From NCBI GenBank assembly GCA_023250775.1, contig JAHFAA010000003.1, forward strand, positions 1 to 26,365: a DNA stretch of 26,365 nucleotides, written 5' to 3'. The position numbers and the translations under genes are program-made. The notes beneath the pieces are model-generated. The model ran no database searches, was not told the origin of the DNA, and was given only the letters and a program-made list of their open reading frames with translations. The stretch is from Bdellovibrionales bacterium. GTDB taxonomy: Bacteria > Bdellovibrionota > Bacteriovoracia > Bacteriovoracales > Bacteriovoracaceae. Shown here one piece after another: positions 16,877-22,284 of this stretch. Position 1 is the stretch's first letter. The number at the start of each line of letters is the position of its first letter.

Positions 16877-17764
16877 TTATTTGAGCACGCATTCCTTCGA
16901 CCCATAGTCGTATTCTTTGGCCACATTCAGAGGGACAATTTCCCATCCCTTGGCCTTGGCCTCGGTCAAAACCAAGCGTGTTGCCGCAAGGGTTTTTTCA
17001 TGAATATCATGCATGAGAGACACGCCACCTTTGATCGGTTTGGTGATCTGATAAGGAACTTTGGTCCAGACATGCTGACCATTCACCGTCGTGGTTTTAA
17101 AAGTAAAGGCCGTGCCGCCTTCCATATTGGCGCGAACATTCTGGGCAATATCTTGCGGAGTCATCCCTGGCACCCAGTCAGAGGTATCAATATCCCAGAA
17201 GACAAAGTTGATACAATTATCGCCATACAATTCCTGTGAAACTTCTTTCATGACGTTCAGGTGATGATAGGTATGGGCCAGGCCATAAGCGCCGTAAGGA
17301 AAACGATAGTACATCTCACGCTGATGAACACCCATGTCTTTTAAAATTCCTTCGAGGGTCAGGATGGATTTTTTCAGCCCTGTTCGATAAACCTGTTCAG
17401 TTTCTCCATTATTGTCATCATGATTGAAATCGTGGCTGGCCAGTTCATGCCCTTCATTCACGATACGTTCAATCACGGGACGAGTGCTTTCGTTAATTTC
17501 TGAGGCCAGAACAAAAAAGGTGGCATGCACGCCAAATTCTTTTAGCAGATCCAGCATCTTTGGCGTTCGCAAGGCACTTGGGCCATCGTCAAAAGTAAGC
17601 GCAATTTTATTGGTGCCATAGAGTGAACGGGCCAAATAGCGCGACATTCCCGCGTCAACAGTGGGCCGATAAACCGTATTGTCATCGGGAAATTGTTTTG
17701 GAAGGACTTCGGCATGGGCAACCGTCAGTGCTGCAAAAAGCAGAGTAAGGCCTAATAAACGCAT
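16877..17764 (-). CDS. Polysaccharide deacetylase (NodB domain, CE4), exported
   Basis: 295 aa with a signal peptide (MRLLGLTLLFAALTVAHA). All CE4 motifs are present: TFDDGP with Asp59 and Asp60, the metal-binding His pair SHDFNH (His111, His115), RFPYG with Arg154, DIDTSDW, and LMHDIH (His252). CE4 enzymes remove N-acetyl groups from peptidoglycan, chitin or related polymers with a divalent metal. Export to the periplasm makes self or prey peptidoglycan the likely target; Bdellovibrio uses deacetylases of this class on prey wall, but whether this one does is inference. An insertion of about 40 residues (NMEGGTAFTFKTTT, HVWTKVPYQI) lies between motifs 4 and 5. AGGGGAAG precedes the ATG, and a strong terminator follows. 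Confidence 0.93.
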   Translation of the reverse strand: MRLLGLTLLFAALTVAHAEVLPKQFPDDNTVYRPTVDAGMSRYLARSLYGTNKIALTFDDGPSALRTPKMLDLLKEFGVHATFFVLASEINESTRPVIERIVNEGHELASHDFNHDDNNGETEQVYRTGLKKSILTLEGILKDMGVHQREMYYRFPYGAYGLAHTYHHLNVMKEVSQELYGDNCINFVFWDIDTSDWVPGMTPQDIAQNVRANMEGGTAFTFKTTTVNGQHVWTKVPYQITKPIKGGVSLMHDIHEKTLAATRLVLTEAKAKGWEIVPLNVAKEYDYGSKECVLK

Positions 17765-17848
17765 CGATCTTCCCCTGAAAAAGTATTAGGCCTTCTTATA
17801 TGGCAAACTAAATATTGAATGGGAAGATATCAGGGAAAAAAGTATGCA

Positions 17849-18268
17849 CTAACCCCAAAGACCCATGGCCCGAATGGCCTTTTCCAATAACTTATCACTG
17901 AAGGTGATGTCATTTTTCTCATGAAAGAGGATCGGAATTCCCAGGGAAACAAGCAGGTCCATGACGCCCAAGATGGCGGGACGGTGGTACATCATAAGAC
18001 TTTTTTGAATCATAAGAAGGGAGCAATCAGGATGTTCAAGCAAGGCGCTTTTAACCGTGAAATCATCAACTTGTGACATACTGATAACATCAAATTGATA
18101 AAAGATGGCCTTCAGCCTGCGAACCGCTTCAGGCGAAGTTTCCACCACAATAATTTTACCCTTGATGGTCCGAAGAGCATTCTCTTGCTCGCGCGCTTTT
18201 TCCCGCTCGCGTGTCGAAGTCGACGGACCTAAAGTCGTCACGATTTCCAGGCCTGTTATAGTACCCAT
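17849..18268 (-). CDS. Small stand-alone degenerate receiver-like protein
   Basis: 139 aa. After a charged N-terminal stretch (STREREKAREQEN), residues 37-139 follow the receiver-domain pattern: KGKIIVVETSPEAVRRLKAI, then a strand HPDCSLLMIQKS, then GIPILFHEKND and a final helix. The acidic pocket is replaced by ETS (Glu43), and the phospho-Asp position falls on Met86, so phosphorylation is not expected. This is a fold-level guess; no family is recognised. The AAGGGAGG ribosome site, 3 bases before the ATG at 18268, supports expression. It is on the same strand as the deacetylase, 84 bp away. Confidence 0.65.
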   Translation of the reverse strand: MGTITGLEIVTTLGPSTSTREREKAREQENALRTIKGKIIVVETSPEAVRRLKAIFYQFDVISMSQVDDFTVKSALLEHPDCSLLMIQKSLMMYHRPAILGVMDLLVSLGIPILFHEKNDITFSDKLLEKAIRAMGLWG

Positions 18269-18476
18269 TGGCCTCCCTTAACAAAAAATATTGTACCACG
18301 AAAACTAAGATCCATTTTCTATGGCACAACTGCGGTAAATTTCACCCTATTATCGGTTAATTGCGCATTTCACTCAAGTATACATCTGATCGCATGTACT
18401 TTCTGTGAGTTGAAACAGCATTTGTCTAGCCCCCTGAGGCCTATTGCTTGAAAAAGTGCCTTGGCCTGTGGCCACC
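18269..18476 (-). other. Non-coding gap of 208 bp
   Basis: No credible ORF or RNA gene was seen. Near the left of the gap is the promoter region of the 139-aa gene. An imperfect inverted repeat (AAGTATACAT ... ATGTACTT, about 18376-18402) is visible. At 18462-18474 a short stem TGGCC/GGCCA with a 3-base loop, followed on the minus strand by AGGCACTTTTT, may be a weak terminator for the C45 gene. Confidence 0.3.
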
Positions 18477-20183
18477 TTAATACATAATCGGATCAACAAA
18501 CTGCATGTCGAGCATGATCTGATCGGTTTTATTTTTTTGAAACGGCCGGCGAATGCCTTCTTCCATGGCCTTGCGCAAACGCGGATCAGGATATTGTGCC
18601 CAGGTTTGATAAAGTTTCAGCGCGCGCTCGCGATCACCTTCGGCATCACAGGCCCTGGCCAAAAATAAATCACAAACCGCCGCCAGATACTGCACCAATT
18701 TTCCGCGCTTGGCCTGTTCCAGATGGGTAATGGCCTCGCGAAAATGGCCAAGCTTAAGGCCCACAATCCCAACTTGCATGGAGAGGTGAGGGTCGGTGGG
18801 CAACAGTGCCTGGGCCTTACGCAAATGAACCAAAGCTCGCTCGGCATAGTCGTCGGTATGGGACTCCATATGCCAGATGCGGTATCCTTCGCGATACTCG
18901 TCAACCGCAGGCAAAAACCCCGGCGTTTTGGGACGATTTCCGGCGATCATCGGCCATTCTTCATCTGAAGTTTTATCACTCCAAAAAGAATTCACATCAA
19001 TTTTCATAAAATCGCCCAGGCCCATGGGTGAGCGGCCTCGGGTACTGACATAAAGCTGTTGTTCTTCAGGAGAAAAGACCACCGATTTGACGGTTGCCAT
19101 GACACTCAAAGTGTTACAAAGCACGCGTTCTTCACCGGTCCATGGATCGACGTGATCGCCCAGCATGGCAGACATTGTGGATGGTGTGATCTGTTCTTTG
19201 TTGGCGAGCAGCACCTGGCGCATGCGACAGACACGCGCCTGATCATCGTGATAACGGCCGCCACAAATGAGCGCTTCTTTTTCCTTCATTTCAGTATGAA
19301 AAAAATTGGTGTGGGTGAGAAGTCCATCTTCCATCGACCGGACGGCCATTTTTTTCGGGCCCATTTCAATTGCAATAGCATTTTGTTCCTTGGCGGAAGA
19401 AACGACGAAGGTCCAATTGGCATAACGGTTGTGCTCTCGCACAATCTCGACCGCCTCATTTAAAGTTTTAGCGCGCGAAGCGACCAGGCCTCCCAGCACA
19501 AAAATCGGCATGCCACGGACACTCACATCGCGTCCAAAATGAGCGTGAGCGGCGACCGTGAGGCCTGCTTTATTCATGGTTGTGAGACCGGCGGTATGCA
19601 GACCGGCACTGACCACGCAAACGTGAGGAATTTCTCCCGGCTCAGTGGGTTCGTGAAAAATCACGGTTGTTTCTCGTTCCCAAGGCCCCGTGACGGGATA
19701 ATCTTGGTTACGTGACACCAGCATTTTCTTGTTCAAAGTCAAACTAGGATGGACCACCGAACTGGAACAGCCCGGTAACTCCTGGGCGGGAAAATCTTTG
19801 AAGAGATATTTCATGATGGAGAGACGGGATAAAAGCATCAGACCATCGGCCTGAAACATGGCGCGCGAAATTGTCTTGTAAGGTACTTCGGCGGCCTCTG
19901 CCAACGTCATCATAAGTTCACGATCCCGAGGCAAAAGCGATTTCGACATCAGCGGGATCAAAAGATTATGGTAGAAGGCCACGGCGGCATTTTGCAATGG
20001 TCCCCAAGCAAACGCGCCACCAGCTCGACGAATAATCCATTCATTTTTCTTGCCCAAGGCCGGGATGGCGCCTTGTTGAATCGGCCTTTTTAAAATTTCT
20101 CCGTGCATGCGGGCGCGTTCAAGATGAGAACCGTGAAGTCTTAAGAAATGAATGCCTTTAAGTTGGCGATAGTCGTGATCCAT
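18477..20183 (-). CDS. C45-family (acyl-CoA:6-APA acyltransferase-like) N-terminal-nucleophile hydrolase with helical-repeat C-terminus
   Basis: 568 aa, without a signal peptide. The segment LPGCSSSVVHPS places a likely autoprocessing nucleophile at Cys139, and VSRNQDYPV follows about 20 residues later, as in C45 proteins (GC[ST] then xRNxDW). GLHTAGLTTMNKAGLTVAAHAHF and the TVKSVVFSPEEQQLYVSTRG strands complete the Ntn-type domain up to about residue 400. Residues 440-530 form TPR-like helices (AERALVHLRKAQALLPTDPH, REAITHLEQAKRG, ALKLYQTWAQYPDP). Family members cleave or transfer acyl groups on amides; the substrate here is unknown. Autocleavage before Cys139 is predicted from the family. 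GAGGAAA lies before the ATG, with an extended -10 upstream. Confidence 0.8.
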   Translation of the reverse strand: MDHDYRQLKGIHFLRLHGSHLERARMHGEILKRPIQQGAIPALGKKNEWIIRRAGGAFAWGPLQNAAVAFYHNLLIPLMSKSLLPRDRELMMTLAEAAEVPYKTISRAMFQADGLMLLSRLSIMKYLFKDFPAQELPGCSSSVVHPSLTLNKKMLVSRNQDYPVTGPWERETTVIFHEPTEPGEIPHVCVVSAGLHTAGLTTMNKAGLTVAAHAHFGRDVSVRGMPIFVLGGLVASRAKTLNEAVEIVREHNRYANWTFVVSSAKEQNAIAIEMGPKKMAVRSMEDGLLTHTNFFHTEMKEKEALICGGRYHDDQARVCRMRQVLLANKEQITPSTMSAMLGDHVDPWTGEERVLCNTLSVMATVKSVVFSPEEQQLYVSTRGRSPMGLGDFMKIDVNSFWSDKTSDEEWPMIAGNRPKTPGFLPAVDEYREGYRIWHMESHTDDYAERALVHLRKAQALLPTDPHLSMQVGIVGLKLGHFREAITHLEQAKRGKLVQYLAAVCDLFLARACDAEGDRERALKLYQTWAQYPDPRLRKAMEEGIRRPFQKNKTDQIMLDMQFVDPIMY

Positions 20184-20204
20184 GGAAATTTCCTCGTTAA
20201 AGCA

Positions 20205-20213
20205 ATTATCTCA
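20205..20213 (-). promoter_or_regulatory. Extended -10 element upstream of the C45 gene
   Basis: TGAGATAAT on the minus strand is a TGn extended -10 with GATAAT. It ends about 21 bases before the ATG and leaves room for the GAGGAAA ribosome site. The -35 (TTATTT, 17 bp upstream) is poor, as is common with extended -10 promoters. Confidence 0.45.
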
Positions 20214-20444
20214 TGCCAATCCAGGTGAAATAAGCGGAAAAAAGCTCCCAAAAAAGTGGAATAATATCCTATTTATGATGTCTGGCGATTGATTATTTAG
20301 GACAAGAACACACAATGCAAACGTTTTAATTTTGAATTACTTTGAACAACAATGATTGCTCATTTATGGGTGTCAGCAATTCTGTGCTAAGGATGGGCCT
20401 TTGAAGAGGCATATGAGGTGCTTGCGATTTCACATCCGTAGAGG
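20214..20444. other. AT-rich non-coding gap at the left edge of the accessory island
   Basis: About 230 bp between the divergent C45 gene and the toxin-antitoxin pair. Only short, non-credible frames were found. Base composition drops to the AT-rich level of the island at about 20240. No repeat matching the right edge of the island was seen by eye. Confidence 0.4.
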
Positions 20445-20466
20445 AACTTGACAATATTGTCAAGTT
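20445..20466. promoter_or_regulatory. Perfect 22-bp palindromic operator of the toxin-antitoxin operon
   Basis: AACTTGACAAT is followed directly by its exact reverse complement (11-bp half-sites, no spacer). It contains the -35 hexamer TTGACA of the operon promoter, so a dimeric HTH antitoxin bound here would block RNA polymerase. The operator role is inferred from position and symmetry plus the downstream Xre-type gene. Confidence 0.75.
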
Positions 20467-20476
20467 ATGGCATAAA
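20448..20476 (+). promoter_or_regulatory. Promoter of the toxin-antitoxin operon
   Basis: TTGACA (20448-20453, perfect -35), 17-bp spacer, then CATAAA (20471-20476) preceded by TG at 20468-20469 as an extended -10. The predicted start point is about 20483, on the ATG at 20481-20483, which implies a leaderless message. Confidence 0.65.
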
Positions 20477-20480
20477 AGAC

Positions 20481-20837
20481 ATGGGAACTGAGCGGAATGA
20501 ATATCCACTGAAGTTAACAATTAATAATCGCAAACTTACGAGTGTGATTATTGATCAACATTACCGACAGAAGCACTCAGAGATAACGGATGTTTTAATT
20601 CTAAAGTTGGTTCAGACGCTTCATGGTGGAATTTTTCCAATAGAGGAGCAGGACACTGGATTTGAATATTTTGTTGTTGCGCCAGTCGTTTTCGAAGGCA
20701 AACCATATCGCCTTGTACTGCTCCTTTGCCTGCACGATGAGTTTTTAGGTGTCATAAACGCTTTTAGATTGAAGAAAAAAAATGAAAAAATTTCCTCCGC
20801 AAAAAAAATTAGAAGAAGTTCGAAACCGACTGAGTAA
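20481..20837 (+). CDS. Putative type II toxin (small RelE/DUF4258-like protein)
   Basis: 118 aa from ATG 20481; the frame also opens at TTG 20448 within the palindrome, which is less likely. The core reads IIDQHYRQKHSEITDVLILK, then LVQTLHGGIFPIEE, FEYFVVAPVVFEGKPYRLVL, and ends LGVINAFRLKKK. A His-x4-His helix (His27, His32), a central aromatic strand pair and a C-terminal Arg (Arg96) resemble the compact helix-plus-sheet layout of RelE/BrnT/DUF4258 toxins, but no named family is certain. The positively charged tail after residue 97 is encoded within the overlap with the next gene. Gene order toxin-then-Xre, a 56-bp overlap and a palindromic promoter support a HigBA-like arrangement. AT-rich composition suggests transfer. 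Confidence 0.6.
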   Translation: MGTERNEYPLKLTINNRKLTSVIIDQHYRQKHSEITDVLILKLVQTLHGGIFPIEEQDTGFEYFVVAPVVFEGKPYRLVLLLCLHDEFLGVINAFRLKKKNEKISSAKKIRRSSKPTE

Positions 20838-21093
20838 GGGGATGGCCTCGCGGCCCTTGCCGAAGGACGCTCCCGCCATTGATCGGATAAAGTTTCACTT
20901 GTGCGAGCAATTTGTGATCTGTAAAAATACTCAAGGCATAACTCAAAGGGAATTGGCCCTCAGGATTGGGATTGATGAGGCCTTAATGAGTAAAATTTTG
21001 CACTATCATTTTGAAGAGTTCACGGTAGATAGATTGATTAAGTACCTATCGGAAATTTACCCAGATGTTGATGTTAGGGTTGATGTTGCCTGA
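20782..21093 (+). CDS. Xre-family antitoxin / HTH regulator
   Basis: 103 aa from ATG 20782; an internal ATG at 20842 would give 83 aa. The helix-turn-helix spans about residues 53-76 (GITQRELALRIGIDEALMSK). It is preceded by IDRIKFHLCEQFVICKN and followed by HFEEFTVDRLIKYLSEIYPD and the strand VDVRVDVA. This is a HigA/Xre-like layout with a C-terminal dimer strand. It starts inside the toxin gene (56-bp overlap), so translation is coupled. It would neutralise the toxin and bind the 22-bp palindrome upstream as autorepressor; that role is inferred from context. GAAGAAAAA is only a weak ribosome site, consistent with coupling. Confidence 0.72.
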   Translation: MKKFPPQKKLEEVRNRLSKGMASRPLPKDAPAIDRIKFHLCEQFVICKNTQGITQRELALRIGIDEALMSKILHYHFEEFTVDRLIKYLSEIYPDVDVRVDVA

Positions 21094-21108
21094 TGTTCCT
21101 AAAATTCG

Positions 21109-21137
21109 TTCACAAGTTTTTTTACCAAGCTTATAAT
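21109..21137 (+). promoter_or_regulatory. Strong sigma-70-type promoter of the OMP-GNAT pair
   Basis: TTCACA (21109-21114, 5 of 6 -35 matches), exactly 17 bp, then TATAAT (21132-21137, perfect). The predicted leader is about 61 bases, ending with AAGGAAA and the ATG at 21205. It makes this transcript independent of the toxin-antitoxin operon. Confidence 0.75.
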
Positions 21138-21204
21138 CAATCGAAAGTCCTCATGACCAATACAATCAGACCAGAAAAGAAGAAAAAATAAGTAAGGAAA
21201 TATT

Positions 21205-21750
21205 ATGAGGTCCACGATATATACACGCATTTTCATTTTTATTTTGGTTATTTTCACTGCCAATTCAATCAATGCTAGTGAAAAAAAAATCTATGTAGCG
21301 GCCGGAACAGAGGGGCCTCTTCTAATATTTCAGTCTTTTGTCACGGCGTCTGTCGGATATAGAATTTCAAAGAGTTTGGAAGTTAGCTTCTCCGCAAGCT
21401 CTGGTGGCTCTTCGGACAAAAATACTGGACCTACTCGGGACGCAAAAGGTGAAATATTTGGAACATCTTTTACATATTTAGTGAATAGTTATTTTTTTAG
21501 ATTTGGTCCTGAAATTCAAAATTTGGAATTAACCAGGAGTGAGATTGGTCAACGAGACAAAAAATGGAAGTCGCGTAATTATGGATTTGCAGTAGGATTG
21601 GGATATCAAAAAATTAGTAACAACCTGTTATTAGAATTTATTCCTGTGACATACTATCAAGCGACAAGTGAGAAAGTGAGCGGAGTGTCTCAAGATGACA
21701 ATGAGATAAAATTACGTGTCTTGACATGGCGCTTAGGTTACCTATTTTAA
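21205..21750 (+). CDS. Small exported protein, likely outer-membrane beta-barrel
   Basis: 181 aa with a signal peptide (MRSTIYTRIFIFILVIFTAN, cleavage likely after Ala24). The mature chain shows alternating amphipathic strands: KKIYVAAGTEG, FVTASVGYRIS, LEVSFSASSGG, FGTSFTYLVNSYFFRFGPEI, YGFAVGLGYQ, LLLEFIPVTYYQ, IKLRVLTWRLGYLF. It ends in a C-terminal Phe, the BAM recognition residue of many outer-membrane proteins. About eight strands fit an OmpA/OmpX-sized barrel. No specific family is recognised. AAGGAAA precedes the ATG and a near-consensus promoter lies upstream. It is clearly AT-rich compared with flanking genes, as if acquired. The GNAT gene follows 15 bp later. Confidence 0.75.
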   Translation: MRSTIYTRIFIFILVIFTANSINASEKKIYVAAGTEGPLLIFQSFVTASVGYRISKSLEVSFSASSGGSSDKNTGPTRDAKGEIFGTSFTYLVNSYFFRFGPEIQNLELTRSEIGQRDKKWKSRNYGFAVGLGYQKISNNLLLEFIPVTYYQATSEKVSGVSQDDNEIKLRVLTWRLGYLF

Positions 21751-21765
21751 GCTTAAAGAGAAAAA

Positions 21766-22233
21766 ATGAAAATGAATCCGAAATCAGGTAGACGAGTCAT
21801 TCTAAGACCTTTTTCTACGGGTGATTACCAAGCATGGCGTGAGGCGAACTTAAATACACTAGAAAAACAGAATAAATATGATTCACCAAAGTGCCGACCT
21901 CAGGCCATTTCTCAAACCTCGTTTAGGGTCAGAGTTAAACGCCTCAGAGCAAAGGCCAAACGAGATGAGTGCTACGTTTATGGAGTTTTTAATAAGAAAA
22001 CCGGCCAGCATCTAGGCACTGTGAGTTTATATCTCATTATGAGACAAGGACTCAATTGGGCAAATTTAGGTTATGAGATTTACAATCAATTTTGGCGCAA
22101 TGGATATGCTACCGAAGCAGCAAAACTTATGATCGAAATCGGTTTTCGTGATTTAAAAATCCACCGCATCGAGGCCGCGATGGAATTAGACCACAAAGGA
22201 TCAATTGGTATTGTTAATGAGTTATCTGGGTAG
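21766..22233 (+). pseudogene. GNAT acetyltransferase (RimJ/RimL-like), C-terminally truncated
   Basis: 155 aa. RVILRPFSTGDYQAW is the usual start of RimJ/RimL-type GNATs, followed by a Lys/Arg-rich helix (RVRVKRLRAKAKRDE), GVFNKKTGQHLGTVSLYLI, LGYEIYNQFW and the acetyl-CoA loop RNGYATEAA. HRIEAAMELDHKGSIGIVNELSG then stops, just where family members continue with a GF and the final 20-30 residues (last strands). The TAG stop lies inside a GGGTAGAG repeat arm (22228-22235), so the tail seems to have been replaced by the hairpin sequence. It may be a pseudogene or a short but active form. Such enzymes acetylate N-terminal or side-chain amines, sometimes as toxins or resistance factors. It is probably co-transcribed with the OMP gene. 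Confidence 0.6.
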
Positions 22234-22284
22234 AGTTTGGTCTCTACCCTATAATTGCTATTATAGGGTAGAGAATTATAGGGT
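22228..22284. repeat. Nested, mutually exclusive hairpins between convergent genes
   Basis: TCTCTACCCTATAAT (22241-22255), loop TGCT, and its exact reverse complement (22260-22274) make a perfect 15-bp hairpin. A second hairpin, GGGTAGAG (22228-22235), 6-base loop, CTCTACCC (22242-22249), shares an arm with it. ATTATAGGGT is also repeated directly (22260-22269 and 22275-22284). No T-run follows on either strand, so it is not a classical rho-independent terminator. It abuts the kinase stop (22285-22287) and contains the GNAT stop. Confidence 0.85.

Noticed and set aside
19059..19463. 134-codon plus-strand frame opposite the C45 gene
   Set aside because: The His/Arg/Phe-rich translation is that of an antisense frame; no ribosome site.
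20326..20520. Minus-strand 64-codon frame across the toxin-antitoxin promoter
   Set aside because: It overlaps the palindrome and promoter, lacks a ribosome site and has no sensible composition; read as non-coding.
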